A DNA stretch of 53,753 nucleotides. Source: Bacteroidota bacterium. Its GTDB lineage: Bacteria > Bacteroidota > Bacteroidia > Chitinophagales > Chitinophagaceae. The DNA lies in contig JAKPSI010000124.1 of the NCBI GenBank assembly GCA_029555415.1, positions 1 to 53,753 of the forward strand. The letters run 5' to 3'. This document shows positions 24,276 through 33,204 of the stretch, one piece after another. How positions within the stretch are numbered: position 1 is the stretch's first letter; each line of letters opens with the position of its first letter. Under the pieces are notes generated by a model, which had not been told where the DNA came from, made no database searches, and saw nothing but the letters and a program-made list of their open reading frames with translations. Both the position numbers and the translations under genes were made by a program.

Positions 24276-25613
24276 ATGTCTGCAACAGCCTACACCGGTA
24301 CAAAACCACAACTTAATTTCTGGCAGATCTTCAACATGTGTTTCGGCTTCTTCGGTATCCAGTTCGGCTGGAGTCTGCAGATGGGGAACATGAGTGCCAT
24401 TTATGAATACCTCGGTGCCTCACCCGATGAGATCCCCGGACTCTGGCTGGCCGCACCTATGACCGGACTGATTGTACAACCCATCATCGGATACCTGAGC
24501 GACCGTACCTGGCACCCCAGACTGGGAAGAAGAAGACCTTATTTCCTGATCGGAGCGATCCTGAGTTCACTGGCGCTCTTCATAATGCCCAATGTATCTT
24601 ATGTATGGATGGCAGCAGGCACATTATGGATTCTGGATTCCTGTATCAATATAAGCATGGAACCTTTCCGTGCGTTTGTAGCAGACAATCTGAATGAAAA
24701 GCAACGTTCTTTCGGTTTCGCGATGCAGAGCATGTTCATCGGTCTGGCTTCTTTCATCGCAGGTTACCTGCCCGCCAAACTGGTGGACTGGTTCGGTGTT
24801 TCCCGTGATAAAGCGGGTGGCTCCATTCCTCAGAATATCTCATTGTCCTTTTATATCGGTGGTGCGGTCTTCTTCGCCGCCGTACTTTATACCATTTTAA
24901 GGAGCCGGGAATATCCTCCAACAGATCCGAACTGGAAAGAGAAACTCAAATCGACCAATAAAGGATTTGCAGGTGGTGTAAAAGAGATCGTCGATTCCAT
25001 TAAAAACATGCCGGATCAGATGAAACGCCTCGCAGTGGTGAATTTCCTGACCTGGCCCGGTTTATTCCTGATGTGGTTCTATTACAGTACCGGCGTGGCT
25101 ACCGAGATCTTCGGCGGGGATGCCAAGAACAACAGTGAGGTCTTTACGAAAGGCCTGGAATATGCCAATACAACATCTGCTATTCTCAATCTGGTCACCT
25201 TCATTTTCGCCTTTACCATCCCATTCTGGGTAAGTAAGATCGGTAAGAAACTCACACATACCGCTTGTCTGCTGATCGGTGGTATCGGACTCATCTCTGT
25301 CAATTTCATCCATGAACACTGGATGCTGTATGTAGCGATGAGTATGGTGGGCATCGCATGGTCTTCCATCTTATCCATGCCTTATTCCATGCTGGCGGGA
25401 TGTTTGCCGGAAGATAAGATCGGTATCTACATGGGTGTATTCAATTTCTTCATCGTATTGCCGGAGATCATCGCTTCTCTGTTCTTTGGTAAGATCATGA
25501 CCAATTACCTCCATAACGACCGCTTGCTGGCTGTTTTGATCGGTGGGGTACTGCTTTGTATCGCCGCTGTAGTCTGTGCGATCATCGTGAAGGAATCGAA
25601 GTCAGAAAAATAA
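24276..25613 (+). CDS. MFS transporter, SLC45/sucrose-maltose type
   Basis: A 445-residue inner-membrane transporter with about 12 membrane segments. The start [19 protein letters not shown] and the loop [18 protein letters not shown] (with its RxGRRRP core) are typical of SLC45-like disaccharide:proton symporters found with alpha-glucan genes in Bacteroidota. Uptake of maltose or maltodextrin is inferred from the amylase gene six bases downstream. The ATG at 24276 is chosen because the 25 upstream codons include a stretch overlapping promoter-like sequence and do not fit the family. Confidence 0.9.
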   Translation: MSATAYTGTKPQLNFWQIFNMCFGFFGIQFGWSLQMGNMSAIYEYLGASPDEIPGLWLAAPMTGLIVQPIIGYLSDRTWHPRLGRRRPYFLIGAILSSLALFIMPNVSYVWMAAGTLWILDSCINISMEPFRAFVADNLNEKQRSFGFAMQSMFIGLASFIAGYLPAKLVDWFGVSRDKAGGSIPQNISLSFYIGGAVFFAAVLYTILRSREYPPTDPNWKEKLKSTNKGFAGGVKEIVDSIKNMPDQMKRLAVVNFLTWPGLFLMWFYYSTGVATEIFGGDAKNNSEVFTKGLEYANTTSAILNLVTFIFAFTIPFWVSKIGKKLTHTACLLIGGIGLISVNFIHEHWMLYVAMSMVGIAWSSILSMPYSMLAGCLPEDKIGIYMGVFNFFIVLPEIIASLFFGKIMTNYLHNDRLLAVLIGGVLLCIAAVVCAIIVKESKSEK

Positions 25614-25619
25614 AATAAC

Positions 25620-27476
25620 ATGAAAAAGTTCGTCCTCATTCTCATCCTGAGTTTGCCCACATTCTTCCTGCAGGCTCAGCAGACCAACGTGTACCCGACC
25701 CATTGGTGGGCCGGTATGAAAAATCCCAAACTCCAGCTGATGATCCACAGTCCGGGCATCAAAACCTCGGTCAGCAGTGTTTCCCTGAGCTATCCCGGTG
25801 TCAGTCTCACCAAAACGACCAAACTGGAAAGCGATAACTATCTCTTCCTCGATCTCAATATCACATCTGCCGCTAAACCTGGTACGCTGAAGATCAATTG
25901 CAAAAGAGCAGGGCAGGAGCCACTCGTCATTAATTATGAACTCCGCAAACGTAAAAGCGGTAACGGTACAGTGTGGGCAAAAGGTGTGACTTCATCGGAT
26001 CTTGTTTACCTCATCATGCCCGACCGTTTCAGCAATGGTGATCCTTCCAATGACCGGGTGCCCGGTATGAAGGATCAGACACTCAGAAGGGATACCGTCT
26101 TCAACCGCCATGGTGGCGACCTGCAGGGTGTGCAGAACCATCTGGATTACCTGCAGGATCTGGGTGTGACCACCATCTGGCTCAATCCAGTTATCGTGAA
26201 TGACATGCCCAACCGCACTGAACACGGTTATGCCTTCACCGATCATTATACCATTGATCCGCGCATCGGCGGTGATGCAGCTTACACTAAATTGATCGAA
26301 GCGATGCATGCGAAAGGCATGAAGATGATCCAGGATGCGGTGTACAATCACGTAGGACTGGACCACTTCCTCGTAATTGACCTTCCTGAAAAATCCTTCC
26401 TGCATCAATGGCCCAAATACACACAGACTACCTATAAAGATCAGACCTTGTTCGATCCCTATGCTGCACCTTCAGAGAAGAAACTGATGTCGGACGGCTG
26501 GTTTGTGCCCAGCATGCCCGATCTGAATCAGAGTAATCCTTACATGGTGAACTACCTTATTCAGCATGCGATCTGGACCGTGGAAGAATACGGGGTTGAT
26601 GGCTGGCGTATCGATACCTACAGTTATAATGACCTTGAATTCATGAATCGCTGCAACAAGGCCCTGTATGATGAATATCCGAAGATCACTTTATTCGGGG
26701 AGACCATGGTTCATGGCGTCCCCAACCAGAGTTTCTTCTGCGAGAACAACTACACGATCCCTTTCAAAAGCAATTTGCAGGCGACTACTGATTTCCAGGA
26801 ACTGTTCTATGGCATTCAGCCGGCTCTGACACAACCTTTTGGCTGGACGGAAGGGGTGAACCGGCTCTACACGACTACCGCACAGGATTTCCTTTACAAG
26901 GATCCCATGCGCGAAGTGATCTTTCTCGATAATCATGACCTGCCGCGTTTCTATTCCGTGCTTGGTGAAGACACCACGAAATATAAAATGGCTTTCGCCT
27001 GGCTGATGACCTTCCGCGGTATCCCGCAGATGTATTACGGCAATGAAATACTGATGACCGGCTTTACTTCACCCAACGATGGGTATGTGCGCCAGGATTT
27101 TCCGGGCGGATGGGCTGGTGACCCGGCCAATAAATTCACAGCCGGAGGAAGGACCGAAAAAGAGAATTCGATCTTCAATTATATACGCAGTTTCGCCAAT
27201 TTCAGGAAGAACAGCTCCGCGATCAAAACAGGGAAAATGATGCAATACGTACCGGTCAATGGCGTGTATGTGTATTTCCGTTATGATGCGGGACAAACCG
27301 TGATGTGCATCATGAATACGGAGGACAAAGAGGCGGAGATCAGTATGGACCGTTTTTCAGAAAGGGTCACAGGTTTCAGCAAAGGAACGGACGTGGCCAC
27401 CGGCAATACATTCGACCTGCCGGCCAAACTGAAAGTAGGTCCACACTACCTGCTCGTACTCGACCTGAAGAAATAG
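25620..27476 (+). CDS. secreted GH13 alpha-amylase/neopullulanase (SusA-like)
   Basis: A 618-residue alpha-glucan hydrolase with a signal peptide (about 1-19, ending FFLQAQ) and an N-terminal cyclomaltodextrinase-type beta domain (about 22-110). The GH13 barrel follows, with QDAVYNHVG (238-246), the nucleophile D332 in GWRIDTYS, the acid/base E361 in LFGETMVHG, and D440 in LDNHDLPR. A C-terminal beta domain closes it. It resembles periplasmic SusA-type neopullulanases that cut starch or pullulan pieces for import. It is six bases from the transporter gene and probably shares its transcript. Confidence 0.95.
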   Translation: MKKFVLILILSLPTFFLQAQQTNVYPTHWWAGMKNPKLQLMIHSPGIKTSVSSVSLSYPGVSLTKTTKLESDNYLFLDLNITSAAKPGTLKINCKRAGQEPLVINYELRKRKSGNGTVWAKGVTSSDLVYLIMPDRFSNGDPSNDRVPGMKDQTLRRDTVFNRHGGDLQGVQNHLDYLQDLGVTTIWLNPVIVNDMPNRTEHGYAFTDHYTIDPRIGGDAAYTKLIEAMHAKGMKMIQDAVYNHVGLDHFLVIDLPEKSFLHQWPKYTQTTYKDQTLFDPYAAPSEKKLMSDGWFVPSMPDLNQSNPYMVNYLIQHAIWTVEEYGVDGWRIDTYSYNDLEFMNRCNKALYDEYPKITLFGETMVHGVPNQSFFCENNYTIPFKSNLQATTDFQELFYGIQPALTQPFGWTEGVNRLYTTTAQDFLYKDPMREVIFLDNHDLPRFYSVLGEDTTKYKMAFAWLMTFRGIPQMYYGNEILMTGFTSPNDGYVRQDFPGGWAGDPANKFTAGGRTEKENSIFNYIRSFANFRKNSSAIKTGKMMQYVPVNGVYVYFRYDAGQTVMCIMNTEDKEAEISMDRFSERVTGFSKGTDVATGNTFDLPAKLKVGPHYLLVLDLKK

Positions 27477-27478
27477 GA

Positions 27479-28207
27479 TCAGAGAAAGATATTCCAGACG
27501 GACTGCTGTCCCCAGGAACCCCAGTCTTTAGCCACTTTTTCTACATTCAAACGTAGTTCAGTGGCTTTTTTCTTTTTGCCTTTCGTGGGCGCTTTGATCT
27601 CTTTCGGATCGAAACCGTTCAGCTGTAATTTGGTCGCGATCCAGCTGGTATACATACGGGGAACGGTAATGCCAAGGATCATGCCGGGCAGGCCATGGAT
27701 GCCCATGGGGCCGCCACTGACAGTGATCTCATCCGTATAGAATGCGAATACATATACGCTGTCGAATATCTTGCCCACAGCTTTACGGCAGTTGAAACCT
27801 GCGATCTCACGTGTTTCATTCGGTACCAGTTTCCAGTCGATCTTCATCATGGAATCACTCAGCAGGTACACATCATCGAACACGAATTTCTGATCGATGA
27901 AATTGCCGCTGTTATAATCGCTGAACCAGATATTATCGTCCAGATTCTGATCACCCCAGGGGAGTTTACCTTTTTCATCCTGGCTTTTGAATTTATAAAG
28001 ACCTTTGTTATCACTGAATGAAAGGGTATAATAGTATGTTGAGAACTGAGGGATCTTATCCTTGAACATTTCAGAGAAGATGCCATCCCCGAATGTTTTG
28101 TGATTATTCACCCTCATTTCATACTCGATCTGTCCTTCATGAATGAACTGCTGGGCCTGTGAACCCAGTGAAAATGTAAGGAGGAGACAAATGATCATAT
28201 ATCGCAT
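27479..28207 (-). CDS. GLPGLI family protein
   Basis: A 242-residue exported protein with signal peptide (ending LGSQAQ). It carries the family signature GPMGIHGLPGMILGI (about residues 165-180), the motif that names the GLPGLI family (TIGR01200), plus the preceding CRKA and YAFYTDEI blocks. The function is unknown. These genes are usually next to large outer-membrane barrels, as here, where it follows the barrel gene by 18 bases. It is tail to tail with the amylase gene, two bases apart. Confidence 0.95.
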   Translation of the reverse strand: MRYMIICLLLTFSLGSQAQQFIHEGQIEYEMRVNNHKTFGDGIFSEMFKDKIPQFSTYYYTLSFSDNKGLYKFKSQDEKGKLPWGDQNLDDNIWFSDYNSGNFIDQKFVFDDVYLLSDSMMKIDWKLVPNETREIAGFNCRKAVGKIFDSVYVFAFYTDEITVSGGPMGIHGLPGMILGITVPRMYTSWIATKLQLNGFDPKEIKAPTKGKKKKATELRLNVEKVAKDWGSWGQQSVWNIFL

Positions 28208-28225
28208 GTCGGAATATTTAATGGT

Positions 28226-31000
28226 TTAGAAGAAGTTGGACATCGGCTTGCCGTTCTTGGAGATATTCCAGGTCAGGGTCACCATCCAGAATCTTTTCAG
28301 GGTTGTGTTATAGGTTTCAGAGAAGCTGTATGAACTCAGGTTGCGGCTGTAACCCTTGTTCTGGTTCAGGATATCATATACCCCGAACTTCAGGTCCAGT
28401 GCATTCTTCATCATATGACGAACGACACTGGCATTCCATTTCGTGATGCTGTTATTGGAAGTGAAACGGGGATCTTTCTGACGGATCTCTGAATTCACGT
28501 CAGTGCCGATCTCCCATTTTTTCTTGATATTGAAATTCAGATTTCCCCATGCTTCGAACTGCCAGTATTCGGCATTGGATGCCTTGTTGACCGTGGCTTT
28601 GGAAATGCGGCGGGTCAGACTGGGTCCAATGTTGAAGTTCATCTTGTCAGGCACATATTCACCCAATTGTACCCTTATTCCATAACCACTGCTGGTGGTC
28701 GTATTCTCGATCCCGTTGATAAAATCTACATTACGATTCATCTCCACATTGGGTCCGAAATTGATCCGCAGTTTGCTATCCTTGATCTTGAATCCATAAT
28801 CCACGAACAAATTCATCGAGTAGCTGCCATTCGTATTCACCGTCTGATAAACGCGCCTTCCCAGACTATCAACCCGGTTGGATTGTGAAAATGCATTCGG
28901 CATCAGTGTGACGGAGAACGTACTCCAGATGTTCTTTTCCTTCAGTACATTATATGAATTGTATCCGATGTTGAAGTTGTGACGGAAGGATTGTTTCAGA
29001 TTCGGGTTTCCGATGTATACATTCAGCGGATCGGTGTTGACCCGGGTCGGTTGCAATTGTTCCAGTGAAGGTGCCTGAGACGAACCACTGTAATTAAAAC
29101 GTAAATTCTGACTGGCCTTGAACTTGTACAGGAAATTGGCGATCGGGAAGAAGTTGCTGAAATTATATGATTTATTCACCCCTTTCGTAACATCCTTCTG
29201 GATGAAATGATTGAATCCGGTCGAAAATCCGAAACCGACATTGTATTTCTTCTTGTTGATCTTCAGATTAACACCAGGTGTAACGACCAGCCGGTTGAAG
29301 ATGAAATTGTTGCTCAGTGAATCAACAACACCCGTATACTTGTCATTCAGGTCCTTGATCCGTGTGATCCGCTCACTGCTGTTATTCAAATAACTCAGTC
29401 CGGTATTCAATTCCAGGTAAACATCTTTCGCAACCGGGCGGGTATATACTACCTTACTTGATACGCTCTTATTGGCGCTGTTCGTCGTATTCTCCTGATC
29501 GGTCGTATCCCTGCGGTTCAGCACACCACCCAGATAATAGTCATTCAATGAATACAACAAGCCTTTGTTATCCGTTGTGCCCCAGTTCAGGTCGGTATTG
29601 ACGGACAAGGTGCGCATGGGCTTCCTGAATTTGTGTTTCCAGAGCAGGGTGGATGTGATCCCTTTATTTTCGGTATGATTCGTACTCGTTCTGTCACTCG
29701 TGTTGATGAAACGGGTCTTGGCCTCATTCATCGTTTCCATCGTATTGTGCCCGCGGGAATCCGTCGTTTTGCCATTCGCTTTGGTCGTCCACTTCAGTGA
29801 ATTCAGTGAGTCCACGAACAGATCGACCGTCATATTGAAGGCCTGTTTGACGGTGGAGCTGAATTTGTCCGAGCGACTATGGCTGTTCCAGTTGCTGTCC
29901 GGGAAATAGTAAGTGGAGAAGTCCTCTGTAAAACCTGGCGCATTGACCTTGGAGAATTTATAGGCGCTGTTGAAACTGTTCCTGTCTTTATTGTATTTAT
30001 TGCTGTAGTGCAATCCACCGTTCCAGTTGGTGGGGATGCCATTGGCGCCGCCATAATATCCTTCGTCGTCATTGGATACCATGATCGTCATGCCACCACC
30101 ATCATCGATGCTGGTCATCACATTATCACTGCCACCGCCATAATTCTGCGCATCCTGCCAGTCGAGGTTCGTTTGACCCGTATTACTCATGATCCCGTAA
30201 CCGGCCAGTTTTCGTTTACCTTTGAATGCATTCAGCATGACCGAATTGTTGAATTTGTCTTTCAGTCCGCCACCAGCCTCGACCTTTCCGAAATATCCTT
30301 TCTTCTTATCATCTTTCAGTTTCAGGTTGATCGTTTTGTCCTTAACACCATCATCAATGCCGGTGAATTCCGCCTGATCACTTTTTTTATCGAATACTTC
30401 CACTTCTTTGACCACATCTGCACGGAGGTTCTTTGTCGCGATCCCGGGGTCGGAGCCAAAGAATTCTTCACCATCCACCAGCACCTTCTTTACTTTTTCA
30501 CCCATTGCGGTGATCTGACCATTCCGGTCCACCTGGATACCCGGTAATCTGCGCAGCAGTTCTTCCACATTGGCACCGGGCCTGACCTTGAAACTGTCCG
30601 CAGTATAAACGGTGGTATCACCTTTGATGCGGATCGGTGAACCGCTTTTGAGGATCACCTCTGCCAGCAGTTTGCTTTTGGGGGTCATAATGATCGTTCC
30701 CAGATCGGTAACACCATTGGCCGGGACCTTCACATTATCGAAATAATCGCCCAGATAGGGGTGTGTTGCCAGCAGGATGAATTCACCCTCCGGTAATTTG
30801 TTCATGCTGAAATTGCCATCCTTATCCGCACGGCTGAATGCCACCAAAACAGAATCCGCTTTTCGCATCAGGGAAAAGGTGGTATTGACGAGGGATTTAT
30901 GCTCAACCGTATCTTTTACGGTTCCTTTCAGGATCGATTGTGAATATGAAGTTATGGAGAGCGTAACGAGGGCCAGGAACACAAGACAGATCTTTCTCAT
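28226..31000 (-). CDS. outer membrane beta-barrel protein, TonB-receptor-like
   Basis: A 924-residue outer-membrane protein. Order: signal peptide (MRKICLVFLALVTLS...SYSQ); a carboxypeptidase-regulatory-like domain (about 20-110) starting SILKGTVKD; a plug-like domain (about 125-230) with PGANVEELLRRLPGIQVDRNG and KKVLVDGEEFFG; then an OMP_b-brl_3-type barrel rich in Asn/aromatic strands ending in WNISKNGKPMSNFF. This class lacks the usual TonB box and often pairs with GLPGLI proteins, as here. I start at the ATG at 31000, directly before the signal peptide. The substrate is unknown; alpha-glucan is only suggested by neighbours. Confidence 0.93.
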   Translation of the reverse strand: MRKICLVFLALVTLSITSYSQSILKGTVKDTVEHKSLVNTTFSLMRKADSVLVAFSRADKDGNFSMNKLPEGEFILLATHPYLGDYFDNVKVPANGVTDLGTIIMTPKSKLLAEVILKSGSPIRIKGDTTVYTADSFKVRPGANVEELLRRLPGIQVDRNGQITAMGEKVKKVLVDGEEFFGSDPGIATKNLRADVVKEVEVFDKKSDQAEFTGIDDGVKDKTINLKLKDDKKKGYFGKVEAGGGLKDKFNNSVMLNAFKGKRKLAGYGIMSNTGQTNLDWQDAQNYGGGSDNVMTSIDDGGGMTIMVSNDDEGYYGGANGIPTNWNGGLHYSNKYNKDRNSFNSAYKFSKVNAPGFTEDFSTYYFPDSNWNSHSRSDKFSSTVKQAFNMTVDLFVDSLNSLKWTTKANGKTTDSRGHNTMETMNEAKTRFINTSDRTSTNHTENKGITSTLLWKHKFRKPMRTLSVNTDLNWGTTDNKGLLYSLNDYYLGGVLNRRDTTDQENTTNSANKSVSSKVVYTRPVAKDVYLELNTGLSYLNNSSERITRIKDLNDKYTGVVDSLSNNFIFNRLVVTPGVNLKINKKKYNVGFGFSTGFNHFIQKDVTKGVNKSYNFSNFFPIANFLYKFKASQNLRFNYSGSSQAPSLEQLQPTRVNTDPLNVYIGNPNLKQSFRHNFNIGYNSYNVLKEKNIWSTFSVTLMPNAFSQSNRVDSLGRRVYQTVNTNGSYSMNLFVDYGFKIKDSKLRINFGPNVEMNRNVDFINGIENTTTSSGYGIRVQLGEYVPDKMNFNIGPSLTRRISKATVNKASNAEYWQFEAWGNLNFNIKKKWEIGTDVNSEIRQKDPRFTSNNSITKWNASVVRHMMKNALDLKFGVYDILNQNKGYSRNLSSYSFSETYNTTLKRFWMVTLTWNISKNGKPMSNFF

Positions 31001-31054
31001 CGGTTTAAGGTTGGTTGGGTCAGCAATGGGAGCAGACAATTGGTTCAGGACACG

Positions 31055-31062
31055 CAAAATTC
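31055..31062 (-). promoter_or_regulatory. possible -7 element of the beta-barrel gene
   Basis: GAATTTTG on the minus strand, seven of eight matches to TAnnTTTG, about 55 bases before the ATG at 31000. Confidence 0.35.
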
Positions 31063-31132
31063 AGTTATATTTATTACCGGTAGAAAGCCGCTCATGTAAT
31101 TTAACGTTAAAGCTTTGTGCCGGGAACATCAT

Positions 31133-33169
31133 ATGACACCATCAAACGGTAATTCCACAGGGAAATCAGATAAAAATATCCGCGAACAGAAAGCAGGTGA
31201 TCCCATGGAAACACCTGCAACTGCTGCTGCTAAGAAATTTGAAGAAGAACATTTTGTCGATACCTCAAAAAACGTTTGGAATTACAGTTTATTATCAGAT
31301 GAGGATGTCGCGAATTATCAGAGAGGGACCCATTATCAGCTGTATAAAAAATTCGGATCACATTCCATTCAGGTGAATGGAAAATGGGGGATGTATTTCT
31401 GCGTCTGGGCACCGAATGCCACCGCCGTCTCCGTAATGGGCAATTTCAATCACTGGAAAGAGAACGAGTACGAATTATTTCCGCGCTGGGATAACAGCGG
31501 GATCTGGGAAGGGTTCATCCCTGATTTCAAACTGGGAGAAGCCTACAAATACCATATCATCGGTTATGCCAAAAGGAAAATAGCAAAAGGGGATCCCTTC
31601 GCGAATTTCTGGGAGAAAAGACCCGATACCGCTTCCATCACCTGGGATATGTATTATGAATGGAAGGATCAGGAATGGATGGCGAACCGGAAAAAGAACA
31701 ATGCCTCGGATGCACCCTGGTCGGTTTATGAAGTGCACCTGGCCAGCTGGCAGCGCCCGGACAAGAACGATGAAGAAACTTACAATACTTATGATCAGAT
31801 AAAGGAGCGGCTGGTTCCCTATGTGAAAGAACTCGGCTTTACGCACGTCGAATTCATGCCCGTCATGGAACATCCGTTCGACGGTTCCTGGGGTTATCAG
31901 TGCACCGGTTTCTTTGCCGCCACATCCCGTTTCGGGGATCCGCAGGGACTCATGCGTCTCATTGAAGCTTTTCATCAGGAAGGGATCGGAGTGATCCTTG
32001 ATTGGGTGCCCTCGCATTTTCCTTACGACGCACACGGATTGTTCATGTTCGACGGCACCCATACCTATGAGTATGCGGATATGCGCAAAGGTTTCCATCC
32101 CGACTGGAACAGTTACATCTTCAATTATAAAAGAGGCGAGGTCAAATCTTTTCTCATCAGCAGCGCACGTTACTGGTTCGATCTTTTCCATATCGACGGG
32201 ATCCGTGTGGATGCGGTAAGTTCCATGCTCAAGCTGGATTATTCACGCAAAGAAGGAGAGTGGGAGCCGAATGAATTCGGCGGGAACGGGAACCTGGAAG
32301 CGATCGCTTTCATCAAGGACCTGAATGAAACCATCTTCCGTGATTTCCCGGATACACAGACCATAGCGGAAGAAGCGACGGACTGGCCGGGCGTTTCCAG
32401 GCCTACCTGGCAGGACGGCCTCGGATTTGGCATGAAATGGATGATGGGCTGGATGCATGATACACTCGACTATTTCAAGGCCGATCCGCTCATGCGTCAG
32501 TTCAACCAGGACAAATTCACTTTCAGCATGATGTACTACTATGATGAGAACTTCATGCTGCCCTTCAGTCATGATGAAGTGGTGCACGGCAAAAGTCCCA
32601 TGCTCTATAAAATGCCCGGTGATGAATGGCAGAAATTCGCCAACCTGCGACTGATGTACACGTATATGTGGACACATCCCGGTGCCAAGCTTTTGTTCAT
32701 GGGCAATGAATTCGGACAAACCAATGAGTGGAATTATAAATCAGAGCTGGATTGGGAACTGCTGGCACATGATTGTCATAAGAAGTTGAAGGATTGCCTG
32801 GCACGACTGAACCAATTACTCAAAGATGAACCGGCGCTGCATGAGAATCAGTTCAATCAGTTCGGCTTTGAATGGGTGGATCTGAATCACCGTCAGGAAT
32901 CCGTGATGGTGTTCAAAAGAAAAGGGAAGGAGAAAGCGGACGACCTGCTGATCATCCTGAACATGACACCGGTGGTACGTAACGACTGGCAGATCTGGGA
33001 TACCGGGAAGGAATATAAAAAAGAGATATTCAACTCCGATGCTGTGGAATTCTGGGGAACCGGTAATGTTTACAACAAGGATATCAGGACAGAACTGGTT
33101 GACAAGAAGGAAGAACGGTACAAGATCACACTAAACTTGCCCCCACTGGGTGCGGTCATTTTGAAATAG
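31133..33169 (+). CDS. glgB: 1,4-alpha-glucan branching enzyme
   Basis: A 678-residue GH13 enzyme that makes alpha-1,6 branches in glycogen. Order: a low-complexity N-terminus; CBM48 (about 80-160) with FCVWAPNATAVSVMGNFN; the GH13 barrel with nucleophile D360 in DGIRVDAVSS, acid/base E414 in TIAEEATDWPG and D481 in FSHDEVVHGK; and a C-terminal all-beta domain. ATG 31133 and ATG 31205 are both possible starts; the second removes 24 poorly conserved residues. It is divergent from the outer-membrane barrel gene. Together with glgC and glgA it completes glycogen synthesis in this region. Confidence 0.96.
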   Translation: MTPSNGNSTGKSDKNIREQKAGDPMETPATAAAKKFEEEHFVDTSKNVWNYSLLSDEDVANYQRGTHYQLYKKFGSHSIQVNGKWGMYFCVWAPNATAVSVMGNFNHWKENEYELFPRWDNSGIWEGFIPDFKLGEAYKYHIIGYAKRKIAKGDPFANFWEKRPDTASITWDMYYEWKDQEWMANRKKNNASDAPWSVYEVHLASWQRPDKNDEETYNTYDQIKERLVPYVKELGFTHVEFMPVMEHPFDGSWGYQCTGFFAATSRFGDPQGLMRLIEAFHQEGIGVILDWVPSHFPYDAHGLFMFDGTHTYEYADMRKGFHPDWNSYIFNYKRGEVKSFLISSARYWFDLFHIDGIRVDAVSSMLKLDYSRKEGEWEPNEFGGNGNLEAIAFIKDLNETIFRDFPDTQTIAEEATDWPGVSRPTWQDGLGFGMKWMMGWMHDTLDYFKADPLMRQFNQDKFTFSMMYYYDENFMLPFSHDEVVHGKSPMLYKMPGDEWQKFANLRLMYTYMWTHPGAKLLFMGNEFGQTNEWNYKSELDWELLAHDCHKKLKDCLARLNQLLKDEPALHENQFNQFGFEWVDLNHRQESVMVFKRKGKEKADDLLIILNMTPVVRNDWQIWDTGKEYKKEIFNSDAVEFWGTGNVYNKDIRTELVDKKEERYKITLNLPPLGAVILK

Positions 33170-33204
33170 GATGGTATTGATTATATTTATTGAATATTTT
33201 CAGT

